The notes under the pieces are model-generated. The model was not told where the DNA came from and searched no databases. It worked only from the letters and a program-made list of their open reading frames with translations. The position numbers and the translations under genes were made by a program. 64,000 nt of DNA from Aliiroseovarius sp. S1123 (GTDB taxonomy: Bacteria; Pseudomonadota; Alphaproteobacteria; Rhodobacterales; Rhodobacteraceae). Numbering within the stretch: position 1 is the stretch's first letter; each line of letters starts with the position of its first letter. This document shows, piece after piece, positions 19,414 to 27,966 of this stretch. The stretch is taken from the NCBI RefSeq assembly GCF_023015885.1, contig NZ_JALKBE010000005.1, positions 62,001-126,000 of the forward strand. The letters run 5' to 3'.

Positions 19414-20045
19414 TTGGTCTCCTGTTGATCGGAAAGTGTGGGGCCAAAGGCCTGATACGCACCCCAGACACGCAGAATGGCGGTGGCGAAGCAGGCGATG
19501 GCAAAGAGCCATGCCAGAGGCATGAAGAAACGGGGGGCAAGGCAGAGGATGACGAAGAACAGGATCGTCTCGGTGCCCTCAAGGATGCCATTGGAATAGT
19601 AGAGCGACTTGACGCCCTGCGCGCGGGTATCGAGCCCCTTCTTCGCAGCAAGGATCGCATAGCCCAGAAAGCTGGCGCCGTTGACATAGAAGCTTAGCAG
19701 CAGGACTGCGCCGGCAATGCCATTTGTGGCGGGGTCGTACAGTATGAACGCCATGGGAATGGCGCCGTAAAAGGCAAAGTCGGCGGTGATATCCAGATAG
19801 CCACCGAAATCGGTGCGCGTGCTGGCGCGGGCGATTGCTCCGTCCAGCCCGTCAGCGACGCGCGAGGCCAAGACCAGCCACAATGCCAGCGTGAACTGCC
19901 CGAACACGATGCTGATCGCGGCCAGCAGGCCAAGCCCCAGCCCCACCAGAGTCACCGCATTGGCGCCGACGCCCGCGCGCGCCAAAAGGCCGCCCACGCG
20001 ATCCAGCGGCGGATCAATCAGTTTCCGTGCATAAGCGTCCAGCAT
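19410..20045 (-). CDS. ynjF: CDP-alcohol phosphatidyltransferase-family protein, YnjF-like
   Basis: A 211-residue integral membrane enzyme with the CDP-alcohol phosphatidyltransferase motif D-G-x2-A-R-x8-G-x3-D-x3-D, seen as DGLDGAIARASTRTDFGGYLD (shown for key residues DG, AR, G and D only) near residues 67-87. About six membrane segments are present. It is the first gene of the operon and overlaps the binding-protein gene by four bases. The same association of ynjF with ynjBCD occurs in Escherichia coli, but the head-group alcohol and the link to transport are unknown. The 208 bases between its start and the divergent GAPDH gene should contain both promoters; I see no certain ones. Confidence 0.85.
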   Translation of the reverse strand: MLDAYARKLIDPPLDRVGGLLARAGVGANAVTLVGLGLGLLAAISIVFGQFTLALWLVLASRVADGLDGAIARASTRTDFGGYLDITADFAFYGAIPMAFILYDPATNGIAGAVLLLSFYVNGASFLGYAILAAKKGLDTRAQGVKSLYYSNGILEGTETILFFVILCLAPRFFMPLAWLFAIACFATAILRVWGAYQAFGPTLSDQQETK

Positions 20046-20253
20046 GACGCGCCCTTTCCCATCGCCGATCTATTGCGGCGTTTCTTGGTATCTGGACCAA
20101 ATCTGCCCCTCGCGTCCATGCGACATACGAAAACGTGAGCATTCGTCATAGTTCTGTTGCCGTCGCGGCCCTAGAACGCGTTTTGATCATAAGGGTTGAA
20201 CCTTCCGCGCATTTCCCCTTCTGTGGCACGGAAACACGCGCGAGGGATCAACG

Positions 20254-21243
20254 ATGTCACAGAAGATTCGCATCGGATTGAACGGATTTGGCCGCATTGG
20301 CCGATCCATTCTGCGTATCTTGGCGCAGGATCACGGCCCGTTCGAGGTGGCGTTCATCAACGATATCGAAAGCTTGGACACCTGCGCCTACCTGTTCAAA
20401 TATGACAGCGTATTCGGCCCCTTCCCGGGCGAGGTTTCGACCGGCGATCAGGCGCTTGTGATCAATGGGCAGAGCATTCCCTTCTATGACAAGCCCGACA
20501 TTAGCACGATGGACCTATCTGACGTGGATGTGGTGATGGAATGCACCGGCATGGCGGGCAAACGCGCCGTGGCGGAACGTGGTCTGGCGGCAGGCGCGCG
20601 CAATGTCCTGATCTCGGGTCCGTCATCCGAGGCAGATGTGACCGTCGTGCTGGGCGCGAATGAGGATCAGTTGGCCGGTCATCGGATTGTCTCGAATGCG
20701 TCCTGCACCACCAATGCGCTAGCCCCGCTGCTGAAGCTGCTTGATGACCGCTTGGGCGTGATCGGCGGTCATATGACCACCGTGCACTGCTATACCGGCA
20801 GCCAACCCACCGTCGACAAACCCCGCGCCAATGCGGCGCGGTCGCGTGCTGCGGCGCTGTCGATGGTGCCGACCACGACCAGCGCGCACAAGCTGGTGGG
20901 CGACGTACTGCCCCAACTGGCCGGCAAGGTCGAGGCGCGCGCGATCCGTGTGCCCACTGCATCCGTATCCTGTATCGACCTGACCGTCCGCGTCCGCGAC
21001 GAGGTCACCGAGGCCGAGGCCCGCGCGATCTTGCAAGAGGGCGCCACCGGCAAAGTGCTGGGCTGGACAGAAGAGCCTCTGGTCTCGTCCGATCTGCGGA
21101 TGCGGCCGGAAAGCATTGTCATTTCCGGGCCTGAAACTTCAGTCTCCGAGGGAGGGTTGCTGCGTGTCTTCGGCTGGTATGACAACGAGTGGGGTTTCTC
21201 GCACCGGATGCTGGATGTCGCCCGTTTGATGGCGCGCAGCTAA
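20254..21243 (+). CDS. gap: Type I glyceraldehyde-3-phosphate dehydrogenase
   Basis: A 329-residue NAD(P)-dependent GAPDH. The Rossmann fingerprint is GLNGFGRIGRS, the acidic residue after the second strand is in INDI (favouring NAD), the catalytic cysteine lies in SNASCTTNALAP, and the C-terminus holds WYDNEWGFSHRM. HCYTGSQPTVDKP varies from the standard HSYTNDQ stretch, and the phosphate-loop area TTTSAHKLVG lacks the usual GAAKA wording. These differences suggest a secondary GAPDH or an erythrose-4-phosphate dehydrogenase-like paralogue and not the main glycolytic enzyme. GAGGGA precedes the ATG. It is a single gene; no pgk or fba adjoins it. Bases 21244-21414 after it show no feature I can name. 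Confidence 0.85.
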   Translation: MSQKIRIGLNGFGRIGRSILRILAQDHGPFEVAFINDIESLDTCAYLFKYDSVFGPFPGEVSTGDQALVINGQSIPFYDKPDISTMDLSDVDVVMECTGMAGKRAVAERGLAAGARNVLISGPSSEADVTVVLGANEDQLAGHRIVSNASCTTNALAPLLKLLDDRLGVIGGHMTTVHCYTGSQPTVDKPRANAARSRAAALSMVPTTTSAHKLVGDVLPQLAGKVEARAIRVPTASVSCIDLTVRVRDEVTEAEARAILQEGATGKVLGWTEEPLVSSDLRMRPESIVISGPETSVSEGGLLRVFGWYDNEWGFSHRMLDVARLMARS

Positions 21244-21414
21244 AGCCCCTTTCGCATTCACATGCGGGTGGTTCTGCGGGTTCACCGGCAAGAAGACGAG
21301 CTGGTTGAATTGCCCCGGCAACATCCCTGATACAGGTCCGTTCTGCCGCTAGGAAAGCACGGTGGAGCGATTGGGAATGGTCTGCTGAAGGTGGAAAACT
21401 GCCAATCTGTCGGC

Positions 21415-22881
21415 CTATGTCCCGCAATAGGTCGTGTAGGGCCCGAACCCGTCCGGGGCGGGCAGGGCAAAGGCCTCGGCGTTCGAACGCTCTTTAAAAG
21501 GAGCGCTGAGAATTTCCAACATCCGATCAAACGGCTCCAAGTCGCCGTTGGACGCGGCACTTAGGGCTTCCTCGACCTTGTGATTGCGCGGGATGTAGAT
21601 GGGGTTCACCGCATCCATCGCCGCCGCGCGGGCATCGATTACGCCGTCATGCTCTAGACGGTGCTGATAGCGGGCGATCCAATCCTTGGTCCCCTCGGCG
21701 GTCACGAGCCCGTTCAGCGCCTCTGTATCCCCATCCGCCACACGCGACAGCGCGCGGAAGGTGCGGGTGTAGTCGCTGCCGGCCTCTTGCATCAGGCTGT
21801 GCAGATCGTTCGCCAGATCCAAATCCTCGTCCCGCGCGGTGAGCAGCCCCAGCTTTCGGCGCATGCCCTCCAGCCAATGCTGTTGGTACAGCGCAGGGAA
21901 TTCTTCCAGCACCTCCATCAGCTGCGCGATGGCCGCGTCTTGGTCATCCGGGTTGATCAGCAAGACCAGCGTTTCGGCAAGCCGCGCAAGATTCCATTGT
22001 GCAAGATTGGGTTGGTTCCCGAAGGCATAGCGCCCCTGCCGGTCGATGGACGAAAACACCGCTTCCGGGCTGTAGGCGTCGATGAAGGCGCAGGGGCCGT
22101 AATCAATCGTCTCGCCCGAAATGGTCATGTTGTCGGTGTTCATCACCCCGTGGACAAAGCCCACATGGACCCATTGCGCAATCATCGCGGCCTGACGGGC
22201 CTGCACCTGCCGGAACAGTTCCAGATAGCGGTTTTCGGCACTTTCAACCTCTGGATAATGCCGCGCAATGGCGTAGTCCGCCAGTTGCTTCACGCGCCCA
22301 TGGTCGCCCCGCGCCGCAAAGAATTGGAACGTGCCGACCCGTAGGTGAGACGCCGCGACCCGCGCCAACACCGCGCCCTGCTCGGGCCCATTGTTACGCA
22401 GCACCGTTTCGCCCGTGGTCGAGGCCGCAAGCGCGCGGGTGGTGGGGATGCCAAGGGCGTGCATCGCCTCGCCCATCAGGTATTCGCGCAGCACGGGGCC
22501 AAGCACGGCCTTCCCGTCACCGCCACGCGAAAACGGCGTCTTGCCCGAGCCTTTCAGATGCAGGTCACGGCGCCTGCCGTAGGTGTCGATCAGCTCGCCA
22601 ATCAACAGCGCGCGGCCATCGCCCAGTTGCGGCGAGAACCCCCCGAACTGATGGCCCGCATAGGCCATCGCGACCGAACTGCCACCGTCGGGAATGCGCA
22701 TGCCGACCAATTCCTCGGCGCCCTCGCGGGTTACAAGGTGATCGGCGTCCAGCCCAAGCTCGTCCGCCAAGGTGCGGTTCAGGCGCAAGACCTTTGGGTC
22801 GGGGACTTGCGCCCCCTTCCAATCGACGTAGAAGCCAGAAAGATCGCGGACGAAGCTGTTGTCAAACTCTGCTTGTGACAT
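21415..22881 (-). CDS. selO: Protein adenylyltransferase SelO (YdiU)
   Basis: A 488-residue SelO/YdiU pseudokinase, which transfers AMP to protein hydroxyls and takes part in redox stress. The nucleotide site is in GSGKTPFSRGGDG and REYLMGEAMHALGIPTTRAL; HGVMNTDNMTI and DYGPC supply the catalytic-loop and metal residues. The C-terminus TTYCGT has a Cys third from the end, the same position as the selenocysteine of eukaryotic SelO. ATG 22881 was chosen (MSQAEFDNSF) since the upstream in-frame part runs into msrA's end. It is eight bases after msrA and in one direction with msrB-msrA, so three oxidative-stress genes form an operon. Confidence 0.92.
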   Translation of the reverse strand: MSQAEFDNSFVRDLSGFYVDWKGAQVPDPKVLRLNRTLADELGLDADHLVTREGAEELVGMRIPDGGSSVAMAYAGHQFGGFSPQLGDGRALLIGELIDTYGRRRDLHLKGSGKTPFSRGGDGKAVLGPVLREYLMGEAMHALGIPTTRALAASTTGETVLRNNGPEQGAVLARVAASHLRVGTFQFFAARGDHGRVKQLADYAIARHYPEVESAENRYLELFRQVQARQAAMIAQWVHVGFVHGVMNTDNMTISGETIDYGPCAFIDAYSPEAVFSSIDRQGRYAFGNQPNLAQWNLARLAETLVLLINPDDQDAAIAQLMEVLEEFPALYQQHWLEGMRRKLGLLTARDEDLDLANDLHSLMQEAGSDYTRTFRALSRVADGDTEALNGLVTAEGTKDWIARYQHRLEHDGVIDARAAAMDAVNPIYIPRNHKVEEALSAASNGDLEPFDRMLEILSAPFKERSNAEAFALPAPDGFGPYTTYCGT

Positions 22882-22889
22882 ACGCGGTC

Positions 22890-23393
22890 TTATTCCGCTG
22901 CGCGCTTGGGCAGAACCCAATCGGGGCGGGCGAAGTGGCAGGTATAGCCATTCGGCAGACGCTCCAGATAATCCTGATGTTCAGGCTCGGCGTCCCAGAA
23001 ATCGCCTGCGGGTTTCACTTCAGTGACGACCTTTCCCGGCCACAGCCCGCTGGCATCAACATCTGCGATGGTGTCCAGCGCGGTCGCCTTTTGCTCGTCC
23101 GACAAATAGTAGATGCCCGAGCGATAGCTGGTGCCAAGGTCATTGCCCTGACGGTTCACCGTGGTCGGATCGTGGATCTGAAAGAAGAACTCCAACAGCG
23201 TACGATAGCTGATCTGGGCCGGATCAAACCAGATCTCGATCCCTTCAGCATGGGTGCCATGATTGCGATAAGTGGCGTTGGGAACGTCCCCGCCCGTGTA
23301 TCCCACGCGGGTTTTCGTCACGCCGGGCATCTTGCGGATCAAATCCTGCATGCCCCAGAAGCAGCCACCGGCCAGAATTGCGCGTTCAGTCAT
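22890..23393 (-). CDS. msrA: Peptide-methionine (S)-S-oxide reductase MsrA
   Basis: A 167-residue MsrA that repairs methionine-S-sulfoxide. The catalytic motif GGCFWG holds Cys11. The conserved GYTGG and [17 protein letters not shown] (key residues Tyr, His, Glu) follow. No C-terminal resolving cysteine is obvious in the last 40 residues, so it may rely on thioredoxin or another partner. The start overlaps the msrB stop by four bases, giving an msrB-msrA-selO order. Confidence 0.94.
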   Translation of the reverse strand: MTERAILAGGCFWGMQDLIRKMPGVTKTRVGYTGGDVPNATYRNHGTHAEGIEIWFDPAQISYRTLLEFFFQIHDPTTVNRQGNDLGTSYRSGIYYLSDEQKATALDTIADVDASGLWPGKVVTEVKPAGDFWDAEPEHQDYLERLPNGYTCHFARPDWVLPKRAAE

Positions 23394-23836
23394 TGGTTTC
23401 CCTCCACAAGGTCAAGATAGTCGCCATAGCCTTCGGCTTCCATCTGGTCTTTCGGCACAAAGCGCAGCGAGGCCGAGTTGATGCAATAGCGCAGCCCGCC
23501 CATTTCACGCGGGCCGTCGGGGAACACGTGCCCCAGATGGCTGTCACCATGCGTGGATCGGACCTCGACCCGTTCCATTCCGAAAGTGCTGTCGCGGTGT
23601 TCGGTCACATGCGCCGTTTCAATGGGTGTCGAAAACGCGGGCCAGCCACAGCCAGAATTGAACTTGGACGAGGACGAGAACAACGGCTCGCCGGATACGA
23701 CATCCACATAGATGCCCGGTTCATAATGCTTGTCATACTTGCCCGTGAACGCCCGCTCGGTCCCGTTTTGTTGGGTCACCCGGTATTCTTCCGGGGTCAG
23801 GCGTTCAATGGCGTCTTGGGTTTTTTGATAGCGCAT
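23390..23836 (-). CDS. msrB: Peptide-methionine (R)-S-oxide reductase MsrB
   Basis: A 148-residue MsrB that repairs methionine-R-sulfoxide. RYCINSASL carries the catalytic Cys118 and [10 protein letters not shown] carries the candidate recycling Cys63. The two CxxC zinc sites found in many MsrB proteins are missing: the positions read VSGEP and [10 protein letters not shown], so this is the zinc-free type. It is the first gene of the msrB-msrA-selO operon. The start has GGAGGACC before it. Its promoter must lie between it and the inverted-repeat element at 23936-24200. Confidence 0.94.
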   Translation of the reverse strand: MRYQKTQDAIERLTPEEYRVTQQNGTERAFTGKYDKHYEPGIYVDVVSGEPLFSSSSKFNSGCGWPAFSTPIETAHVTEHRDSTFGMERVEVRSTHGDSHLGHVFPDGPREMGGLRYCINSASLRFVPKDQMEAEGYGDYLDLVEGNQ

Positions 23837-23935
23837 GCGGTCCTCCTTCGGTGTGAGCCAAGGATATGGGGTGTGGGGCGCAAATTGGAAGCGCTATGCG
23901 GCGCACGTTGGCGTGAGCGCTCTGTAACGAATGGC

Positions 23936-24200
23936 AGGGTCAGGCCCCACTAATTCTGCACCGCTGGCGCGCGAACGGCAATAGAGCTGTGGTTTTGATC
24001 GCGCCGGGATTGGCGGGGTCATTTCCAAGCGATCAAGGCCGCTGCTCTGCAGCGGTTCACGCGTCCGCAGGATTTGACTGATTTTGCCTCTGATCTGCGT
24101 CACATGTCCTTGAAATAGAACCACTATTCCGGCGAACATGTTCCTTGTCAGCGACAAAATCAGTCAAACCAGCGGTGCAGAATTAGTGGGGCCTGACCCT
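23936..24200. mobile_element. MITE-like 265-bp element with perfect 32-bp terminal inverted repeats
   Basis: Bases 23936-23967 and 24169-24200 are exact reverse complements (AGGGTCAGGCCCCACTAATT at the outer end). A second perfect 14-base inverted pair lies inside (24073-24086 with 24155-24168), the inner copy touching the right terminal repeat. There is no reading frame of a transposase. It fills most of the 362-base gap between dadA and msrB. The right end overlaps the stop codon of dadA (24199-24201). I could not identify target-site duplications. It resembles a miniature inverted-repeat element or a large palindromic repeat; it could also act as a transcription stop. Confidence 0.7.
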
Positions 24201-25437
24201 AAAACCGCGTCGGTGCGAAGGGGGCAAGGTCCAGCCCCGGCGTTGCGCCGAGGGCCAAATCGGCAACCAGTTCCGCCGTGCCTGCCGATTGCGTCAGGCC
24301 CAAGTGGCCATGACCAAAGGCATAGAGCACCCTTGGATCCTTGGGCGAGGCGCCGATGACGGGCAGGGTATCCGGCAGCGACGGGCGGTATCCCATCCAC
24401 TGCGTGCCGCCTTCTGTATTCAGCCCCGGCATAAACGCTTTTGCTTTCTTCAACAGGGCATCCGCGCGTTTGTAGTTCGGGGGCAGGGTCAGCCCGCCCA
24501 GTTCCACCGCGCCACCAATCCGCACGCCGCCATTGATCACAGAGGCAACGAAGCCGTGCTGGCTGAAGGTCAGATGGGTGCGTAGATCGAACGCGCCGGG
24601 GGGCAGGGTGGTGTTGTAACCGCGCTCGGTTTCTAGCGGGATCTTGTCACCTAGATGGCGCGCCAGATGGTGCGACCACGCACCCGCCGCGATGATCAGT
24701 TTCGAGGTCTCGATCGGCCCGTCATCCGTGTCGATCCGCACCCCGGTTTCGGTGGGCAGGATGTTACTTACCGAGGCAATCTGGATCTCGCCGCCCGCGT
24801 CACGCAGCGCTTGCGCCACGGTTTCGGTCCACAGCTTCGGGTCCACGGTGTTGAACCAGTTGGGGGTAAACGCCCCGTGGGTGAAACGCGGATGCAGGCC
24901 TGGCTGATATTCGGCAATCGCCTCGGGGCTGGTCAGGTGGATGGCGTCAAAGCCGTGCTGTTTCTTCAACTCCCACGCGGGCAGGGTCGCGCGATAGGCT
25001 TTCTCGCCCTCATACAGCGCCATCTGGCCTTTGCGTTGGATCAGGTCTTCGCGCTTGATATGCGCCACCTGTCGTTCAAAGGCTGCCTTGGCCACATGCA
25101 TCAACTCGGACTGTGCCTTCATGGACCCTTCGTACCGGTCGCGCCAGCTGGCGCGCCACAGCCGGAGCATCCAAGGCGCGATCTGCACCGCATAGGCGGG
25201 CGGAACCGACAGTGGCCCGAGTGGGTCCAGCAGCCATTGGGGCGCTTGCTTCATGATGCCGGGTTTGGCCAGCGGCTCGACTTCCTGAAAGGCAAACGCC
25301 CCCGCATTCCCGGCCGAGGTCTCGCCCGCGACGCCTTTGCGGTCCAGAACGCGAACCTTCTGACCACGGCGGGCCAGTTCCAGCCCGATGCTGACGCCGA
25401 TGATACCGGCACCGATGATTGTGATTTCGTTAGACAT
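24199..25437 (-). CDS. FAD-dependent D-amino-acid (D-hydroxyproline) dehydrogenase
   Basis: A 412-residue DadA/DAO-family flavoprotein. The dinucleotide-binding fold is at the N-terminus (GAGIIGVSIGLELARRGQKV), and GYNTTLPPG and the C-terminal YAFGHGHLGLTQSAGTA are typical of D-amino-acid dehydrogenases. It is the gene after a 4-hydroxyproline-epimerase-like enzyme (24 bases between), which would supply cis-4-hydroxy-D-proline. The likely role is oxidation of that product at the membrane or to quinone. General D-amino-acid oxidation is the alternative. The last codon is followed by TAG formed at the edge of the inverted-repeat element, so the extreme C-terminus may have been set by that insertion. 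Confidence 0.82.
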   Translation of the reverse strand: MSNEITIIGAGIIGVSIGLELARRGQKVRVLDRKGVAGETSAGNAGAFAFQEVEPLAKPGIMKQAPQWLLDPLGPLSVPPAYAVQIAPWMLRLWRASWRDRYEGSMKAQSELMHVAKAAFERQVAHIKREDLIQRKGQMALYEGEKAYRATLPAWELKKQHGFDAIHLTSPEAIAEYQPGLHPRFTHGAFTPNWFNTVDPKLWTETVAQALRDAGGEIQIASVSNILPTETGVRIDTDDGPIETSKLIIAAGAWSHHLARHLGDKIPLETERGYNTTLPPGAFDLRTHLTFSQHGFVASVINGGVRIGGAVELGGLTLPPNYKRADALLKKAKAFMPGLNTEGGTQWMGYRPSLPDTLPVIGASPKDPRVLYAFGHGHLGLTQSAGTAELVADLALGATPGLDLAPFAPTRF

Positions 25438-25461
25438 CTTGGACCTTGTGGGAAACGTGGG

Positions 25462-26394
25462 TCAGGTGCGGATACCATTCCTGAAAGGATCGGCGGCGTC
25501 AAAGATCAATCGACCCTCGGCCATGATAAAAGCTTGGCCGGTGATCGACGGGATAACCCCCCCGTTCGGCCCCGGCGTACAGGACAGGCGATAGGGGCTG
25601 CCAATGACACTTTCCTGCGTGATCTCTTCCCCGAACTGCAGCCGCCCGTCTGCGATCAGACAGGCCAGCCGCGCCGAGCTTCCTGTTCCGCAGGGCGAGC
25701 GATCATAAGCGTCATCGGGGCAGAGCACGAAGTTGCGGCTGTGCATGTCCGGGTTGGGCGAGGCGTCTTGGAAGATCACATGGTCAATCGGCTCGCCGTT
25801 TTCGCCACCGATGCCTTGTGCGTTGGCGGTGTCGCGGATGGCGATGGCCGCATTAGTCAGCGCGCGGATGTTGTTTGGGGCGACGGGCAGGGGCGTGGGG
25901 TCAAGGATGAAGAACCAATTGCCGCCATAGGCGACGTCCCCGGTCACGTGCCCAAGCCCCGGCACATCAAGCGAAACGCCCGCGTGCACACGGCGGCTTT
26001 CGATATTGGTAACGGTGACGGTGTTGGGATCGGACAGAAGAACCTCGACCACGCCGACGGGGGTTTCGATCCGGTGGGTGCCCAGCCCGATCCGCCCAAG
26101 GTGATAGAGCGTCACGGCCAGCCCGATCGTGCCATGCCCGCACATGCCAATCACCGCGCCTGCGTCGAAATAAATTACGCCGGTGACGCAGGTCGGGTCC
26201 ACCGGTTCGACCAGAAGCGCGCCGACCATGGCCGGCTGGCCGCGTGGCTCTAACATCACGGACAGGTAGAAATCCTCGTGCTCCTCGGCCAGCAACTTGG
26301 CGCGCTGGGCCAAGGGGCCGGTACCAAGATCAGGTCCACCATTCAAGATGACGCGCGTGGGTTCGCCACCGGTGTGGCTGTCGACAATATCCAT
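25462..26394 (-). CDS. 4-hydroxyproline 2-epimerase (proline racemase family)
   Basis: A 310-residue proline-racemase-fold enzyme. Both acid/base cysteines are present: Cys85 in GMCGHGTIG and Cys235 in DRSPCGTGSS, with Asp231 near the second. This Cys/Cys pair with the N-terminus DSHTGGEPTRV fits 4-hydroxyproline 2-epimerase or proline racemase and argues against trans-3-hydroxyproline dehydratase, which has Thr at the second position. With the adjacent flavoprotein dehydrogenase it would start breakdown of collagen- or osmolyte-derived hydroxyproline. The deaminase and semialdehyde dehydrogenase of the pathway are not here. It begins six bases after a small unknown gene in the same direction. 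Confidence 0.85.
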   Translation of the reverse strand: MDIVDSHTGGEPTRVILNGGPDLGTGPLAQRAKLLAEEHEDFYLSVMLEPRGQPAMVGALLVEPVDPTCVTGVIYFDAGAVIGMCGHGTIGLAVTLYHLGRIGLGTHRIETPVGVVEVLLSDPNTVTVTNIESRRVHAGVSLDVPGLGHVTGDVAYGGNWFFILDPTPLPVAPNNIRALTNAAIAIRDTANAQGIGGENGEPIDHVIFQDASPNPDMHSRNFVLCPDDAYDRSPCGTGSSARLACLIADGRLQFGEEITQESVIGSPYRLSCTPGPNGGVIPSITGQAFIMAEGRLIFDAADPFRNGIRT

Positions 26395-26400
26395 GACAAT

Positions 26401-26763
26401 TCAGTCCGAGATTTCAGGGGACATGCGCGAACGTAGGGTCGCCGCTTTGCGTAGAAGGCCCGCCAGTCCGGCCGCACCCATTTTCTGTGTGTAATCCACA
26501 TGGGTGGCGGCCGGATCTGAGCCAAGATCATCGAAGTTTTCGTCGATGCGCAGACGTGCATTCATTATGCACATGGCACCTTCCATACACAGTTCTTCTT
26601 TGAAACTGTTTTGCCGTGTCCATGGGGTGGGCGGCACGGCGCATTCGTTTTCATGGATCAATATATTGCGCGTGATGGCAAATGCGCATGCATCCCTTTG
26701 GGTCATCATGTGATGCCCAGTCAAAAGAGCGCGCGCTTCATTGTCTGAAATGTTCTGTTTCAT
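26401..26763 (-). CDS. Small hypothetical protein upstream of the epimerase
   Basis: A 120-residue frame that I do not recognise. It has no signal peptide or membrane helix. The C-terminal third (QKMGAAGLAGLLRKAATLRS) looks helical and the middle contains four Cys residues and several His. Codon use looks coding (many GCC, CTG, CGC codons), but no good ribosome site precedes the ATG at 26763; an internal start at one of the Met codons near residue 19 is possible. It ends six bases before the epimerase start, so it may be the leader gene of that operon. Bases 26764-26898 beyond it are AT-richer and could hold the promoter. Confidence 0.45.
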   Translation of the reverse strand: MKQNISDNEARALLTGHHMMTQRDACAFAITRNILIHENECAVPPTPWTRQNSFKEELCMEGAMCIMNARLRIDENFDDLGSDPAATHVDYTQKMGAAGLAGLLRKAATLRSRMSPEISD

Positions 26764-26898
26764 TGATGACTATTCGGTAGAAGGACGGTTGTCCGCGAGT
26801 GGTGTTTCAAGCCTAATGTATCTTGGATCCAAGAATCTAGCAAAATTGTGGCGACGTCTGGTAATTTCACGTCTTGGTTGCGTAGTGCGGGGGTGCAG

Positions 26899-27957
26899 TT
26901 ACCCGCCGAATCCGCTTAGGCTTCCAAAGGATCCAATCGCTCCAGTCAGGATCGGAGACACGATGGCAATGATCGCCTTCAGCGCGTCCAGCGTTGCGAT
27001 GCGTTGAATGTCAAAGCCTGCGACGCCCTGCGCCAGTTCAGGTGTCCCTGCTGCACCCACCGCGTCGTGGAAGGTGTCGATGCGCACTTTAAGGATCAGG
27101 CTGACCGGCAGATAGTAAGACAGGATCAAGACCGAATAGGTGACGCCCCGATAGATGGATAGCGCGCTGACCAGCTCGGCATGGGCTTTGCGCATGTCGT
27201 CATTCAGGATGGCGTCGCCCGGCCAGGACATCCACGACAGCATCAGCACCATTCCGGTTGTCAGCAAAATGCCTGAGCAATAGAGGTACCGCTGCGTGGC
27301 CTCTTGCGCGGTTTTCAGAAGGCGTGCCTCTGTTTCCAAGTCCGGGTGGGTCGGCTGGCCGATATGTGCCGGGCGGGACAGGGCCAGCACCATTCCGGCA
27401 ATCACCGCGCCTGCAGACAGCGAGGTCAGGATGTTCGCACGGTCCAACAGGTAATCCATCGCGAAATAGGCTCCTTGCTGGTCGCAGCCATTCGGCAGGC
27501 TTCCCCATTCTTCGCACCCCGACAAACTGGCCGGGATCATCAAGGCGTGAAACAGGTTGTCCCCCAGAAGGGCTTGGCTTTTAAAGCCTGCGGGCATCCA
27601 GTCGGGCTCAAAGGTCGAAAAGCTGAGCGAGACTGCAATGATCCCCAAGATCCCCACAATCGTGGTCAAGATCGAGCGCCGCGTGTGGCGTGAATACAGT
27701 TCGAACACGAAGATCGCGGTGACCGAGACGGTCGCCCCACCGAAGAAAAACAGCGCGGCCAGAAAGCGATAGCGCGCGCTTAACTCGATCAGGCGGGACT
27801 GGTCTTTCAGCTCCAGCCCCTCAAGATGCAGCGTCGTGTCCCCAAACGTACCCAGCAAATATTCGGACACGATCAGAACAACGACCGGCAGCAGCATGAT
27901 CAGCAGATAACGCGGATCAATTTGCAGTTTGGATATGTCATAGGTGCGCGTCATCAC
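26899..27957 (-). CDS. Polytopic membrane protein of the caspase/papain cluster (unknown)
   Basis: A 352-residue membrane protein with no family I recognise. Predicted helices are near 17-38, 64-87, 94-112, 175-192, 223-243 and 269-289, plus a hydrophobic, glycine-rich C-terminal segment (about 326-350). A loop between helices 3 and 4 has two Cys (148, 158) that might form a disulfide if outside. The gene begins nine bases after the 1130-residue multidomain protein; the first two codons are GTG ATG, so the start is uncertain by one codon. Being last in an operon of two protease-type proteins, it could be a membrane anchor, target or effector pore. This role is only inference. Confidence 0.75.
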   Translation of the reverse strand: MMTRTYDISKLQIDPRYLLIMLLPVVVLIVSEYLLGTFGDTTLHLEGLELKDQSRLIELSARYRFLAALFFFGGATVSVTAIFVFELYSRHTRRSILTTIVGILGIIAVSLSFSTFEPDWMPAGFKSQALLGDNLFHALMIPASLSGCEEWGSLPNGCDQQGAYFAMDYLLDRANILTSLSAGAVIAGMVLALSRPAHIGQPTHPDLETEARLLKTAQEATQRYLYCSGILLTTGMVLMLSWMSWPGDAILNDDMRKAHAELVSALSIYRGVTYSVLILSYYLPVSLILKVRIDTFHDAVGAAGTPELAQGVAGFDIQRIATLDALKAIIAIVSPILTGAIGSFGSLSGFGG

Positions 27958-27966
27958 AGCCCCCGC

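Noticed and set aside
23936-24200. A complete insertion sequence
   Set aside because: The segment is only 265 bp and has no frame resembling a transposase.
24655-26253. A 532-codon open frame on the plus strand across dadA and the epimerase
   Set aside because: Antisense to two recognised enzymes and crosses their intergenic gap; no motif and no ribosome site.
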